64,000 nucleotides of DNA from Pelosinus sp. IPA-1 (GCF_030269905.1 NZ_BSVC01000009.1:1-64000), one strand, 5' to 3'. Shown: positions 19,543 through 29,961, counted from the stretch's first letter. Notes: generated by a model from the letters alone, not told the origin. Program-made: numbers and translations.

Positions 19543-19604
19543 CAACCTACTTCCATAAAAATTCAATATCATATCACCATCGAAACCCTCTGTTATTCTA
19601 GTAT

Positions 19605-20447
19605 TTACTCATTTCTCTTTGTATCTAGATACTCTTCTAAAACCTCTTCCCATGGTCTCATTATATTTCCAATCGTATGTTCCATCATCAAATTATCAAG
19701 AGGTGAGTACCTAGGACGCGGAGCAGGCCGCCCTAATTCTTGCGTAGTCTGCGATACTACTTCAACAATACTGTTGCCGGATATTTGAAATATCTTCTTT
19801 GCGAAATCATACCATGTTGTTACTCCAATACTTGCAGCATGATATGTACCATAATGTTCCGTTTCAATTAACCGTAAGATTACCTCTGTCAAATTTTTTG
19901 TTGAAGTAGGACAACCATACTGATCATTCACTATTCTCAGCTCTTCTTTTTCTTGTCCCAATTTCAGCATTGTCCTTACGAAATTATTACCATCACCATA
20001 CAACCAAGATGTTCGCACAATAAAGAGTTTGTTTACGATATGCTTAGCCAATATTTCCCCAGCCAGTTTTGTTTTTCCATATACACTCTGCGGATTCGTT
20101 TGATCAAATTCATTATAAGCCCGACCGAGGGTGCCATCAAATACATAATCAGTACTAACATATACCATCTTCGCACCACACTTGAGGCAAGCAGCTGCCA
20201 CATTTTGTGTTCCAATCGCATTTACCTTGTAAGCAACATCTGGATTTGCTTCTGCTCCATCTACATTGGTGTATGCGGCACTATGAATCACCACATCTGG
20301 CTCATATTCTGTAATGACCTGTATTGTTTTTCTTTGATCAGTTATATTCATTTCAGCACTACCAGTAGCCAGGCAATCTGTCCCATGAAGTCTCCTTACT
20401 AACTCTTTCCCTAGTTGCCCATTGGCGCCAGTTATTAATATCTTCAC
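19605..20447 (-). CDS. rfbD: dTDP-4-dehydrorhamnose reductase
   Basis: 280-aa SDR enzyme that makes the last step to dTDP-L-rhamnose. The Rossmann motif TGANGQLG is at residues 6-13, STDYVFDG lies in the middle and the catalytic YGKTKLAGE follows. The start is GTG at 20447 with AAGGAAG seven bases upstream; the ATG at 20468 would add seven non-conserved residues. It follows rfbB by 44 bases and completes the rfbA-C-B-D set (23059 to 19605). Confidence 0.93.
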   Translation of the reverse strand: MKILITGANGQLGKELVRRLHGTDCLATGSAEMNITDQRKTIQVITEYEPDVVIHSAAYTNVDGAEANPDVAYKVNAIGTQNVAAACLKCGAKMVYVSTDYVFDGTLGRAYNEFDQTNPQSVYGKTKLAGEILAKHIVNKLFIVRTSWLYGDGNNFVRTMLKLGQEKEELRIVNDQYGCPTSTKNLTEVILRLIETEHYGTYHAASIGVTTWYDFAKKIFQISGNSIVEVVSQTTQELGRPAPRPRYSPLDNLMMEHTIGNIMRPWEEVLEEYLDTKRNE

Positions 20448-20491
20448 AAAAACACTTCCTTCAATCATGCAAAAAGCTTCATGTTTTAAAA

Positions 20492-21511
20492 CTATCTATT
20501 CTCATACATTTTTTTATAATAATCTTGGTATTCACCGCTCATAATATGTTCCCACCAAGTCTTATTATCTACATACCATTGTATTGTTTTCCTAATCCCT
20601 ACGTCGAATAGAGTTGTTGGCTCCCAACCTAACTCTGTTTTTATTTTCATTGGATCAATTGCATAACGTCTATCATGGCCAGGGCGATCAGACACGTACT
20701 CGATAAGACTTTCCTCTTTGCCAAGTTCACGAAGTATCGTTTTTACCACTTCTAAATTAGTTCGCTCATTATGTCCACCAATATTATATACTTCACCAAT
20801 TCTACCATTGTGGATAATTAAATCTATAGCGGAACAGTGGTCTTCTACATACAGCCAGTCACGAACATTTTCTCCAGTTCCGTAGACCGGCAGCTTTTTA
20901 TTACTCATCGCATTCGCAATCATAAGGGGAATTAATTTTTCTGGAAAATGATATGGACCATAGTTGTTGGAACAACGGGAAATTGTTATTGGCAATCTAA
21001 AGGTACGATGATAGGCTTGTACCAACAGATCAGCTGATGCCTTCGATGCCGAGTATGGGCTGGAGGTATGGATTGGAGTTTCTTCAGTAAAGAATAAATC
21101 CGATCTATCAAGAGGAAGATCACCATATACTTCATCAGTCGACACTTGATGATACCTTTTAATGCCATACTTTCGACAGGCATCTAGTAAAACACTGGTA
21201 CCGATAATATTCGTTTGCAGAAAGACATCTGGATTTTCAATGGATCTATCTACATGACTCTCTGCGGCAAAGTTTACGATTATGTCTGGTTTTTCTGCCC
21301 CAAAAAGATTATATATAAACTCTCTATCAGCAATATCACCCTTTAAAAATGTAAAATTAGGATTATCCATTACCGACGCCAATGTTTCCATATTGCCAGC
21401 ATAAGTCAATAGATCTAAACAGACAATTTTATATAAAGGATATTTCTTCAACATATAGTGGACAAAGTTACCCCCGATAAATCCTGCGCCACCTGTTACT
21501 ATTATTTTCAT
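20492..21511 (-). CDS. rfbB: dTDP-glucose 4,6-dehydratase
   Basis: 339-aa extended SDR. TGGAGFIGG is at residues 6-14, the dehydratase signature STDEVYG at 124-130 and the catalytic YSASK at 153-157. The length agrees with the family. It converts dTDP-glucose to dTDP-4-keto-6-deoxyglucose, the second step of dTDP-rhamnose synthesis. The start overlaps the rfbC stop by four bases, indicating translational coupling. Confidence 0.96.
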   Translation of the reverse strand: MKIIVTGGAGFIGGNFVHYMLKKYPLYKIVCLDLLTYAGNMETLASVMDNPNFTFLKGDIADREFIYNLFGAEKPDIIVNFAAESHVDRSIENPDVFLQTNIIGTSVLLDACRKYGIKRYHQVSTDEVYGDLPLDRSDLFFTEETPIHTSSPYSASKASADLLVQAYHRTFRLPITISRCSNNYGPYHFPEKLIPLMIANAMSNKKLPVYGTGENVRDWLYVEDHCSAIDLIIHNGRIGEVYNIGGHNERTNLEVVKTILRELGKEESLIEYVSDRPGHDRRYAIDPMKIKTELGWEPTTLFDVGIRKTIQWYVDNKTWWEHIMSGEYQDYYKKMYENR

Positions 21512-22077
21512 TGATTTTCTCCTTGATAATCAAAGTTTAAATCAGTTCGATCTTTTAACAATGGTGCTTTTTTATCTTTATCAGACAGGATGAACTCACC
21601 GTTGCCCCATTCTATTCCAATCTCTGGATCACTATATAAAATATTCCCATCGTATTCCGGCGAGTAGTATTCATCGGCTTTGTATTGTACTTCTACATCA
21701 TCCATAAGCGTTAAAAAACCATGAGCAAATCCTTTAGGAATAAATAGCTGTTTTTTATTTTCTGCTGATAATTCAATAGCCACCCATTTTTTATATAAGG
21801 GGGATCCTTTTCTAATATCTACCGCGACATCTAAAATAGCGCCTTTAGTGCAACGTACTAGTTTCCCTTGTGACTTAGGATTCAATTGAAAGTGCAGCCC
21901 TCTAAGAGTACCCTTACAGGCGGAAAAGGACTGATTATCTTGTATAAAGTCGCAAGTAATTCCAGCTTGAGCTAATTTTACTTTTGAATAACTTTCCATA
22001 AACCAACCACGATTGTCACCAAATACTTTTGGTTCTATAATATAAACATTATTTAGCGCTGTCTGAGTTACCTTCAC
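21508..22077 (-). CDS. rfbC: dTDP-4-dehydrorhamnose 3,5-epimerase
   Basis: 189-aa cupin-fold epimerase. It has IIEPKVFGDNRGWF near the start, the active-site GTLRGLHFQ (His62) and the conserved tyrosine in VQYKADEYY. I choose GTG 22077 because the GGAGG ribosome binding site would otherwise lie inside the coding sequence (second and third codons of the ATG at 22095), and because the protein then begins MKVTQT, as is usual for RfbC. The gap to rfbA (22078-22180) holds nothing recognisable. Confidence 0.93.
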   Translation of the reverse strand: MKVTQTALNNVYIIEPKVFGDNRGWFMESYSKVKLAQAGITCDFIQDNQSFSACKGTLRGLHFQLNPKSQGKLVRCTKGAILDVAVDIRKGSPLYKKWVAIELSAENKKQLFIPKGFAHGFLTLMDDVEVQYKADEYYSPEYDGNILYSDPEIGIEWGNGEFILSDKDKKAPLLKDRTDLNFDYQGENQ

Positions 22078-22180
22078 CTTTTCTCTAACCTCCATTTATC
22101 TAAAGGAATAGCTTTAATTCTGAGTATTGAAGGAATTGCTTCGTCGTATCTCATCGTATCAAATAAAAATCTTCTACAAA

Positions 22181-23059
22181 CTATATGCTTTGCTGTACTA
22201 AATCTAATAAATATTGACCATATCCATTTTTCTTTAAGGGATCCGCTAATTTAAGCAGATGTTCCATATCAATAAAACCCATACGGTAGGCAATTTCCTC
22301 TGGACAGGCAATCTTTAATCCCTGACGTTGCTCTACAGTTTGGACAAAATTTGCCGCCTGCAATAAGGAGTCATGGGTTCCTGTATCGAGCCATGCATAT
22401 CCCCGCCCCAATTGTTCAACACGCAAGTTTCCCTGCTCTAAATACAACTTATTGATATCTGTAATTTCTAGTTCACCTCGGGTTGATGGTTTTAAATCAG
22501 TAGCCATATCCACTACTTGGTTATCATAAAAATAAAGCCCTGTTACGGCATAATTTGATTTAGGTTGAAGAGGTTTTTCTTCCAAGCTTATTGCTCGCCC
22601 TTCTTTATCAAATTGTACTACCCCATAATTTTTTGCGTCTTTTACCCAATAAGCAAATACCGTCGCTCCATAATCACTTTGGGCAGCACGTTGGACATAT
22701 TGTGACAACTGATTTCCATAGAAAATATTATCGCCTAATATAAGAGAACAACCATCATTGCCAATAAAATCACGACCAATAATGAAGGCCTGAGCCAAGC
22801 CATCTGGGCTTGGCTGAACAGCATATTGAATATCGATACCCCATTGATTACCATCAGATAATAATTCCTGAAAAGCTACTGAATCTTGGGGAGTCGTAAT
22901 AATCAGTATATCCCGAATCCCAGCCAGCATTAATGTACTAATTGGATAATAAATCATCGGTTTATCATACACGGGCATCAACTGTTTGCTTACTACCATT
23001 GTCAGTGGGTGTAATCTAGTGCCGGACCCACCCGCTAGAATAATCCCTTTTTTTATCAT
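22181..23059 (-). CDS. rfbA: Glucose-1-phosphate thymidylyltransferase
   Basis: 292-aa nucleotidyltransferase that makes dTDP-glucose, the entry point of the dTDP-rhamnose route. The signature [14 protein letters not shown] is at residues 7-20, followed by [16 protein letters not shown]. The ATG at 23059 has GGAG upstream and starts the nucleotide-binding strand directly; an in-frame upstream start at 23134 would add a cysteine-rich stretch that lies inside the previous gene. It overlaps the wbaP-like stop codon by one base (TAATG), so the two are coupled. Confidence 0.95.
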   Translation of the reverse strand: MIKKGIILAGGSGTRLHPLTMVVSKQLMPVYDKPMIYYPISTLMLAGIRDILIITTPQDSVAFQELLSDGNQWGIDIQYAVQPSPDGLAQAFIIGRDFIGNDGCSLILGDNIFYGNQLSQYVQRAAQSDYGATVFAYWVKDAKNYGVVQFDKEGRAISLEEKPLQPKSNYAVTGLYFYDNQVVDMATDLKPSTRGELEITDINKLYLEQGNLRVEQLGRGYAWLDTGTHDSLLQAANFVQTVEQRQGLKIACPEEIAYRMGFIDMEHLLKLADPLKKNGYGQYLLDLVQQSI

Positions 23060-24534
23060 TAATAGGCTCCTTTCCTTGCAAGTACAACTTTTACAGTTTT
23101 GATTAGCAAGATTATATCTAACCACATGGACCAATTACGCACATACCATGAATCCATTTTCACTCGTTCTGGATAGTCAATATCATTCCTACCACTTACC
23201 TGCCACATACCAGTAATTCCTGGACGAACTAAATAGTAGTCATTAATATATTCACCATATCGTTCGATCTCCGCTTCTACAATAGGCCTTGGACCAACGA
23301 GGCTCATCTCTCCCTTGATTACATTAAAAAATTGGGGCAATTCATCTAGGCTTGTCTTTCTTAAAAATTGTCCTACCTTCGTCACTCGAGGATCATTCTT
23401 CAGCTTAAAGTCACGTTCCCACTCTTCTCTAGCCTCAGGATTATTGGTTAAGTAATCTGCCAGTATCTCTTGTGAGTTCATTACCATCGTGCGAAATTTA
23501 TAACAAGGAAATTTCTCTCCCTTAGAGCCAACACGTTTATGTGCAAAAATAATCGGGCCTGGTGAGTCAAAATAAAGAGCTACACTGATTACTAAAAATA
23601 ACGGCATAATGACCGCAAGACCAAATAAGCTGCAAATACAGTCAAACATCCATTTAAAAAGCCGGTTTTGCACCCGAGCAAGGTTATTTCTTATCTTTAA
23701 TAATACTGTTTTTTCATTAAATAATGTTTCGAGTTCCATACTTCCCACAGGCACACCAAATAAATCAGGTACAAAGGTGATGTGATCTACATAAGGTTGT
23801 AACCTATAAACAAGTAGTAGTAATTCTTCTCGTGGAAGCCCTGGTGCAGCAATTAGCACATGGCGAACACCTGCGCGTTGAATCGCTTCTTCTGCTTGTG
23901 CAAAGGTGCCAATGATGGGATATTGTTGAAAAATAGTAGATGGTTGAGGATCATCCTCAATTAAACCTACTATTTTATAACCTGACCCCATATTCTGTTG
24001 AAATGCTTCTATTAAAAGTTCGGCTGTTTTACCTGCACCAATAATAACTGTAGGCACTTGCAATGCACCAACAGCTGTAATCACGCGTTTTAATACATAT
24101 CGGCCAATTGCCAAATATGTAAAGCTAAATATCCAAACAAGCAGCATAAAAACTCTTGATATGTCTTTTGCAGATCCACTAAAATAAGAAACAACTAATA
24201 CGAGTAGCATAGCATACGCACTTGCTTTAAAAAGTCTCTCCGCCTGTTGCCAAAAATAAAGTTTTCTGATAGATTGTCTATCAAAATGTAAAAAGAAAAC
24301 AAAGGCCAATGGAATGACCATGAATACATACACATCGGATACAGTAAAGGTTTGATAAAATAAGGGTAATACATTTGCCCGCATAAAATACGCCGTGCAA
24401 ACTGCAAATAGAACTGCCAAATAATCCATCACTATTAATATAATTGCAAAAATCCAAGATCGAATTCTTTCCAATAAAATTGCATTAAAAATGGAATTAT
24501 TCTTATGTGCAGCAATATGTGCTCGTTCTTCCAT
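23059..24534 (-). CDS. Undecaprenyl-phosphate hexose-phosphate transferase (WbaP type)
   Basis: 491-aa polyprenyl-phosphate hexose-1-phosphate transferase. About four N-terminal helices (to residue 130) are followed by a nucleotide-binding-like domain ([16 protein letters not shown] near 162) and a membrane re-entrant helix. The catalytic PGT domain carries [38 protein letters not shown] and [15 protein letters not shown]. It starts the glycan on undecaprenyl phosphate; by similarity the donor is UDP-galactose or UDP-glucose. First gene of the rhamnose operon, behind two promoters read in 24581-24730. Confidence 0.92.
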   Translation of the reverse strand: MEERAHIAAHKNNSIFNAILLERIRSWIFAIILIVMDYLAVLFAVCTAYFMRANVLPLFYQTFTVSDVYVFMVIPLAFVFFLHFDRQSIRKLYFWQQAERLFKASAYAMLLVLVVSYFSGSAKDISRVFMLLVWIFSFTYLAIGRYVLKRVITAVGALQVPTVIIGAGKTAELLIEAFQQNMGSGYKIVGLIEDDPQPSTIFQQYPIIGTFAQAEEAIQRAGVRHVLIAAPGLPREELLLLVYRLQPYVDHITFVPDLFGVPVGSMELETLFNEKTVLLKIRNNLARVQNRLFKWMFDCICSLFGLAVIMPLFLVISVALYFDSPGPIIFAHKRVGSKGEKFPCYKFRTMVMNSQEILADYLTNNPEAREEWERDFKLKNDPRVTKVGQFLRKTSLDELPQFFNVIKGEMSLVGPRPIVEAEIERYGEYINDYYLVRPGITGMWQVSGRNDIDYPERVKMDSWYVRNWSMWLDIILLIKTVKVVLARKGAY

Positions 24535-24580
24535 ATAACATCGTATCCTTCCTTATTTTGTGTAATGTTTCTCGTTTATA

Positions 24581-24609
24581 AAATTCCCTATAAAACAACA
24601 AAATCCTGC
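24581..24609 (-). promoter_or_regulatory. Sigma-H-type promoter ahead of wbaP-like gene
   Basis: GCAGGATTT (24601-24609), an 11-base spacer and AGGGAATTT (24581-24589) agree with the Bacillus sigma-H consensus RnAGGAwWW-N11-12-RnnGAATww. It lies inside the leader of the sigma-A promoter further upstream. Function is inferred from the match. Confidence 0.55.
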
Positions 24610-24701
24610 TCTTCTTCTTGGTAATATCTAGCAAATATTTAAGATTTTACTACATAGAGATAAATTTTTTCAATATGTTACAATTGTAAAACGCCTATAC
24701 T

Positions 24702-24730
24702 ATTATACTGTTATTCACATTCTTTGTAAA
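24702..24730 (-). promoter_or_regulatory. Sigma-A promoter of the rhamnose/O-chain operon
   Basis: TTTACA (24725-24730), a 17-base spacer and TATAAT (24702-24707) make a near-consensus sigma-A promoter. Predicted start near 24695 gives a leader of about 160 bases before the gene at 24534. It follows the terminator at 24798-24819, so a new transcription unit begins here. Confidence 0.8.
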
Positions 24731-24797
24731 TCATTTGAATTTCAATAATATAACATTTAATTATCAGATACATCCTCTTTTGTAAAATAATATAAAA

Positions 24798-24819
24798 ACA
24801 CCTCACTCTAAGGTGAGGT
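24798..24819 (-). terminator. Intrinsic terminator of the core glycosyltransferase operon
   Basis: Stem ACCTCAC/GTGAGGT with a six-base loop, followed on the minus strand by GTTTTTAT. It lies about 30 bases past the stop codon of the GT2 gene at 24852. Confidence 0.75.
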
Positions 24820-24851
24820 ATTTATTTGAATAGAGTGATAGCTTTCTCTAA

Positions 24852-25907
24852 TTAACTAAACAAACTCAAAACATATTTTACTTTCCTATCCACCAATAAA
24901 ATATTGGTCAATACTTTCAAATAATTACGTTCAAATAACGATGCATACATTTTATTCTTCCATCTTTTTTTATAATTCGCCTTTCCTAATGATCCCACAA
25001 ATGCTTTGACATAATATTTTCCCCTTAGTCTCCGCATAATCGAGAAAATCTCACCAAAGGATATTTGTGCTTCAGGACTCCTAACAATACTGCATGTTAA
25101 AATAACATAGGTCATAACTCTTTCCTGCCAATAAGACGGAAATAAATCATCCAGACGCAGAGCATCAAACAATTGCCGTTCGTAATTGAGCAATCTTTCC
25201 GTATCATCAATCCGGTCTACGGAAAAAATTCTTGATGTAGATGATTTATATACGATATGCTGATAATAAATTTTAGGATTTATTATTATACAATTAATAT
25301 GTTGGTATAATTGCATACAAAACACGCGATCTTCGTGACCATGTTTAAATGAAGTTTCAAATTTAATTTGCTGTTCTTTTAGTAAAGACGTCTTAAAAAG
25401 ACCATCCCAAACGTATACAAGGAAATCATCATCATTTAGCTGTTTGTATTTTTCTCTGAGGTCTTCTTTTTGTATTATCAATAATTTCTTTTCATCCAGT
25501 TTTTCTGAAGAACAAATACCAGCTGGTGAAAACTTTTTGTGTTTTATATATTGATTACCATATTTCAAAATATCGGCATTGTACTTTTTTGCAATATTAT
25601 AATTTTCTTCTAATAAATCTGGCAAATACACATCATCATTATCAATAAATGTAACGTATTCGCCCTTCACCATTTCTAAGCCACAATTGCGAGCTGCACA
25701 AATACCACCATTCGATTGATGAATCACCTGAATTCGAGAATCTTGCTTAGCATAAGCATTACAAATTTCCAGGCTTTTATCTTTTGAACCATCATCCACT
25801 AAAATAAGTTCAAAATCTCTTAACGTTTGATTTAAAACACTTTCAATCGCTTGGGATAAATATTTTTCTGCATTGTATATCGGCATAACTACACTAACTA
25901 AAACCAT
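24852..25907 (-). CDS. GT2 glycosyltransferase
   Basis: 351-aa GT-A enzyme. SVVMPIYNAEKYL is at residues 5-17, LVDDGSKDKS near 36-45, ARNCGLEMVKGEY next, and the metal site FIDNDD near 91-96. The C-terminal third is basic and probably lies on the membrane. It is the last gene of the core glycosyltransferase run and its stop lies close to a terminator. The sugar is unknown. An AGGTGAG RBS lies within the end of the preceding gene. Confidence 0.85.
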   Translation of the reverse strand: MVLVSVVMPIYNAEKYLSQAIESVLNQTLRDFELILVDDGSKDKSLEICNAYAKQDSRIQVIHQSNGGICAARNCGLEMVKGEYVTFIDNDDVYLPDLLEENYNIAKKYNADILKYGNQYIKHKKFSPAGICSSEKLDEKKLLIIQKEDLREKYKQLNDDDFLVYVWDGLFKTSLLKEQQIKFETSFKHGHEDRVFCMQLYQHINCIIINPKIYYQHIVYKSSTSRIFSVDRIDDTERLLNYERQLFDALRLDDLFPSYWQERVMTYVILTCSIVRSPEAQISFGEIFSIMRRLRGKYYVKAFVGSLGKANYKKRWKNKMYASLFERNYLKVLTNILLVDRKVKYVLSLFS

Positions 25908-25911
25908 ACAC

Positions 25912-27102
25912 TCACCTACCCTCTACGCTAACAGCTTCATCTAGTACTAAATAAATTGCCAGCAGCATCCAATATATTTTTGCAGCAACCCCAATAAAAC
26001 CAATATTGTAGTCTGTCATTCCCTGAATCAAAAATCCTAATGTAGCAAAGAAGAAAATAAGTGGCGCTATTGTTTTCTTATACCGCCATTTTTTGAAACT
26101 TTCATATAAAAAGTACCCAAACATGGCAAAATAAGCCCCTACCCCCAGCAATCCTGTTGTTGCCGCTAAATGCATCATATTACTATGTGCGTGTACTGTC
26201 TGTTCTTGCGCTGAAGGTGATATATATTTCGTATAATATTGCTCCTTATAATTTCCTAGCCCTACACCTGTCATTGGATGGTCTAAAAACATGTGCCACG
26301 CACTCTGCCACATTAATATTCGTTCCGAATTAGGCTGATAGGATCTGTCAACCATAACGTGTAGCCGTCCTTGCGCATTTGGGATCGCACTACAAATTCC
26401 AATAAATAAAATCAGGATAACCAAGCTATAAGCAATTGCCTTCTTTTTATTCTTTTGTACACAAAGTAGCAGTATTGGTATGATTATCAGTAAGGCAATC
26501 CAGGTAATTCTAGTTGCATTAAAGAAAACAACAGGAAGTGCCAATATTAAAGTAATCATCAAAAATGGGCGATATACAGACGGCATAAATTCTTTATTTA
26601 TTATTAATAATACCGTTAGAGGAACAAGTAAGATTAATGCACTTCCTAATTGCATATAACCTCCTGCCATTCCATATACACGATCAATACCATGAAAGGC
26701 TTCCCATAGGGCATAAAGATTCGTTATATTGAGAGAAGCCATTAAACATAAGATAATCGTTCTAATTTGATCTTTTTTTATAAAAAATAGAACACATATC
26801 ATTGGAAGCATCGTCCCTAAATAGTCTGAACGTAAAAACCTGATTCCCTCATAATAATTTCCCTTATCGAAAAATATCGTAAAAATAATTGCTAGTAAAA
26901 ATGCTCCTATATACCAGAAATGACTCGTCTGTATGGTTATTTTCATAGGCTTTACCATAAAGCGAATTATTCCTAACAATAATGCCCCCCTTATGAAATG
27001 CATTGCGCCTAAGGTTTCTGTCAAAGATAATGTGACATATGCACAAACCAAAAAATATATTATCTTATTAAAAAGCTCAATAGGTATTATCTTATTTACC
27101 AT
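25912..27102 (-). CDS. O-antigen ligase/polymerase family protein (WaaL or Wzy)
   Basis: 396-aa membrane protein with about ten helices. The large periplasmic loop and WzyC signature lie at about 245-300 (RILMWQSAWHMFLDHPMTG, VGLGNYKEQY, then HAHSNMMHL). Ligases and polymerases share this architecture. Because the O-chain cluster next to it uses Wzm/Wzt export, which needs no Wzy, I favour WaaL, which joins the chain to lipid A-core. The start overlaps the end of the HtrL-like gene by 11 bases. Confidence 0.82.
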   Translation of the reverse strand: MVNKIIPIELFNKIIYFLVCAYVTLSLTETLGAMHFIRGALLLGIIRFMVKPMKITIQTSHFWYIGAFLLAIIFTIFFDKGNYYEGIRFLRSDYLGTMLPMICVLFFIKKDQIRTIILCLMASLNITNLYALWEAFHGIDRVYGMAGGYMQLGSALILLVPLTVLLIINKEFMPSVYRPFLMITLILALPVVFFNATRITWIALLIIIPILLLCVQKNKKKAIAYSLVILILFIGICSAIPNAQGRLHVMVDRSYQPNSERILMWQSAWHMFLDHPMTGVGLGNYKEQYYTKYISPSAQEQTVHAHSNMMHLAATTGLLGVGAYFAMFGYFLYESFKKWRYKKTIAPLIFFFATLGFLIQGMTDYNIGFIGVAAKIYWMLLAIYLVLDEAVSVEGR

Positions 27103-28024
27103 GTCGTTGATCTCCTACTATTTTTGCTTTTACATACTTGAAATACCAATTGATCGCTTCTTTGTATTGTTTTTTCTGCCAATATTGTTTTGCTTCTTTT
27201 TTATATTTTTTATGAAGGGGTTTTGCTGTTCTTAATGTTAAATGTTTTCCACCAAATTCTTTCAAAACCATAAACCAGTCCATTACAGGATGTACTTCGA
27301 ATAATTTTGGTGCTTCTCTATATGACATAACCAATAGAGTCTGATCTGCATCCGCCAAGCCACAATGTGATAAATGCAGTACCGATTTTCTAAATAAATC
27401 GGCAAGTTTTTGCCAGAGAAAATCCGGTGCAATAATGATACCACCCGATATATAAACCCTCATTTTTCTTACAATATCAAAAATAGGCATATTATCGATT
27501 TCTTCTGTTGCAAATATATGAATTTTATCAGAAAAATCATAATTCCAAAGAAAATCAAATTCAGAAGAAATTGTGCATGCTTCTCCCCCATGGTTATAGC
27601 CAAAATCCACCCATGCAATCATGCCATTGGCATGTCTTCTTTTTACAGCATCTGCAATAAAATATGGTTTTAAATACGTAACGTAATTATATAGAGCACT
27701 ATGAGATTCTGGATTATCCGGACGTTCCCTAAAGTTAGTAAACGTATTGTCAGATACCACCTGTTGAATTTTAGAGAAAATTTCTTCATCCAATAATTTT
27801 ATATTATCGATAACGATCACATTGGTTCGATCTTTCAATCCATATTCTTCTCTAATTTCCCAAACCTTTTCAGCTGTTATGGGATCTGTATAAACAACCA
27901 ATTTATTTTGTATTCTTGCCCAAAATCTGAAATAATTGATATATTTATTTTTATCTCTTTCAAAATTTCGCCAATTTTCTCTACCTATATCAAAAAATGC
28001 AGTTACGATTGTAATTTCGGACAT
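27092..28024 (-). CDS. HtrL/YibB (WlaTC) family putative glycosyltransferase, copy 1
   Basis: 310-aa protein that starts MSEITIVTAFFDIGR and carries NYVTYLKPYFIADAV and IAWVDFGYNHGG, as in the HtrL/YibB (WlaTC) family found in LPS and capsule clusters. The family is believed to transfer sugars, but chemistry is not settled. I use ATG 28024 rather than GTG 28036, because copy 2 (29047-29961) begins at the same residue. Residues 274-310 form a basic aromatic helical tail (YKKEAKQYWQ then EAINWYFKY) shared with the GT8 neighbours. Confidence 0.82.
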   Translation of the reverse strand: MSEITIVTAFFDIGRENWRNFERDKNKYINYFRFWARIQNKLVVYTDPITAEKVWEIREEYGLKDRTNVIVIDNIKLLDEEIFSKIQQVVSDNTFTNFRERPDNPESHSALYNYVTYLKPYFIADAVKRRHANGMIAWVDFGYNHGGEACTISSEFDFLWNYDFSDKIHIFATEEIDNMPIFDIVRKMRVYISGGIIIAPDFLWQKLADLFRKSVLHLSHCGLADADQTLLVMSYREAPKLFEVHPVMDWFMVLKEFGGKHLTLRTAKPLHKKYKKEAKQYWQKKQYKEAINWYFKYVKAKIVGDQRHGK

Positions 28025-28051
28025 TTTTTCACCCACATTGTTAAATTTAGC

Positions 28052-29026
28052 TTATTTTTTTGCCGTTATTTTTGAGATCGCATAGCTACCATACCAATAC
28101 AATGCCCGCATGTACATATTTCTTTTGACAAAAGATCTTGCCATTCTTTTTTTGTCTTTATAATGAATTGGTTCTACCAATGGGACATTTGCCCATGGTG
28201 TTTTTTTTGCATATTCATTATAAAAGCTCACCATGAAATGATGTTCAGACCATCGCTGCCAAGGTTTATCACCAATAAAATGTATGAATACAACACCTTT
28301 TGGCAATTCACTATTCATCTTGCGCATATCATAAAGATAATTCCACTTTCTATCAATAAAACAGGTTTTGCCATCTAATAGAATATTTAACACATCTTGA
28401 TCCAGATACGTATATTTCTCCGGGTTTTCTTGTAATAAACCAACTGCTTTTTCGGCAATCTGGGCAGCATTCCATTTATTAATATCAATATATAAAGCAC
28501 CGGCATTAAAATATTTTCCTTGCTGTATGCCAAGGCGTTTTACATTAAACTGCCCTTCTTCACTAATTGCAAGGACAATATTCTCACCCATATCTATATT
28601 CTTTAGTTCCGCCAACGATCCAATGCATAAAATATCTGCATCGATATATAGAACTTTATCTACAGTTCCATATAATACTTTTCCCATTATAAACCGATAG
28701 TAGGTAGCATAAGACCATGCCAAGGTTGTCGGCAGATTTTTGAAGACATTAATGTCAATATAATAAATTTTGATTATTATATTCTGATATACTGTAAGTT
28801 TTTTCAACTTATCTAAATCGCTTTGATTAATACCATCAGTAAAAACATGAAACACGATTTTTTCTTCTGTATTATGTGAATGTATGGCATCGATTAAGAT
28901 TCCCATACCTCTGGCAAAGTTTTTATCAATACCAAAAGCAATATGAAAATCGGCTTGGACTTCCTGAAAAACAGTCTGTTCATTTAATTGTTCTATTTTT
29001 AGAATTATATTTTTAAATATATCCAT
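28052..29026 (-). CDS. GT8 glycosyltransferase, copy 1
   Basis: 324-aa retaining glycosyltransferase of family GT8 (LgtC/WaaJ-like). Signs are HIAFGIDKNF at 28-37, metal-binding DAD at 129-131 in LYIDADILCIGSL, FNAGALYID at 173-181, LDQDVLNILL near 208 and the HFIGDKPWQRW motif around 249-259. Residues 289-324 form the tail common to the five neighbouring transferases. In enterobacteria such enzymes add glucose or galactose to the LPS outer core; here the same role is likely. Confidence 0.9.
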   Translation of the reverse strand: MDIFKNIILKIEQLNEQTVFQEVQADFHIAFGIDKNFARGMGILIDAIHSHNTEEKIVFHVFTDGINQSDLDKLKKLTVYQNIIIKIYYIDINVFKNLPTTLAWSYATYYRFIMGKVLYGTVDKVLYIDADILCIGSLAELKNIDMGENIVLAISEEGQFNVKRLGIQQGKYFNAGALYIDINKWNAAQIAEKAVGLLQENPEKYTYLDQDVLNILLDGKTCFIDRKWNYLYDMRKMNSELPKGVVFIHFIGDKPWQRWSEHHFMVSFYNEYAKKTPWANVPLVEPIHYKDKKRMARSFVKRNMYMRALYWYGSYAISKITAKK

Positions 29027-29046
29027 ATCCCATTATCCTCAACTTA

Positions 29047-29961
29047 TCATTTTGCCTGCAATTTTTCTCTAGCATATTTGTTATACCATTTTATTGCATC
29101 CAAGTAATTACCCTCTTGCCAAAAGTGTTTTGCTTGTTTTTTTGATTCTTTATATTGCAATTTAGATGCTCTTGTCAGATGTGCCCCACCGACGTCTTTT
29201 AACGCGATAAACCAATCATCAACCGGATGAATCTCAAATAATTCAGGCCTTTCTCTATATGCCATAATTGACAAGGTCTGATCGTCATCGGCAAAACCAC
29301 AATGTGTTAAATGCAGCATTGATTCTTTATATAACCTGGCAAAATCAATCCACAGTTCTGCCGGAGCTACCATAATTGCACCTGCAATATAGGCACGCAT
29401 TGTCCTCACCACTTCAAAGATTGGCATATTATCAGGCTGTTCCATCGCAAACAGATGTATTTTCGGAGAAAAATCATAACACCATAGGAAATCAAATTCA
29501 TCAGCATAAATGCAATTTTCTCCGCCATGATTATAACCAAAATCTACCCAAGCAACCATGCCAGCAGCATAGCCTTTTTTGACAGCATCTGCAACAAAAT
29601 ATGGCTTTAAATACGTAACATAATTATAATTCGAGTTCCATGATTCCGGATTTTTAGGATAACTTCTAAAGTTGATTGCTGCCTCATTAGATAATGCATT
29701 TTGAATTTCTTTGTATACTTCCGGCTCAAGTGCATATACATCATCAATAATAATAATTTGCGTTCTATCTTTTAAATGAAATTCATCTCTTACTTTTATA
29801 ACTTGTTCAGCAGTGATTTTATCTGTATACACAATAAGCTTATTTTTTATTCTAGCCCAAAACTTAAAATATTCTACATATCTATTGGAACTGCGTTCAT
29901 AAGTTTTCCATCCTTTCCTACCTATATCAAAAAAAGCCGTTACAATTGTAATTTCCGACAT
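29047..29961 (-). CDS. HtrL/YibB (WlaTC) family putative glycosyltransferase, copy 2
   Basis: 304 aa, close paralogue of the gene at 27092-28024: the same start MSEITIVTAFFDIGR, the same NYVTYLKPYFVADAVK and VAWVDFGYNHGG, and the same HPVDDWFIALKDVGG region near the C-terminus. Its tail (270-304) again reads YKESKKQAKHFWQ then AIKWYNKY. A strong GGAGGGAGGAGAG RBS precedes the ATG. The pair of HtrL-like plus GT8 genes is repeated twice in a row. Confidence 0.82.
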   Translation of the reverse strand: MSEITIVTAFFDIGRKGWKTYERSSNRYVEYFKFWARIKNKLIVYTDKITAEQVIKVRDEFHLKDRTQIIIIDDVYALEPEVYKEIQNALSNEAAINFRSYPKNPESWNSNYNYVTYLKPYFVADAVKKGYAAGMVAWVDFGYNHGGENCIYADEFDFLWCYDFSPKIHLFAMEQPDNMPIFEVVRTMRAYIAGAIMVAPAELWIDFARLYKESMLHLTHCGFADDDQTLSIMAYRERPELFEIHPVDDWFIALKDVGGAHLTRASKLQYKESKKQAKHFWQEGNYLDAIKWYNKYAREKLQAK

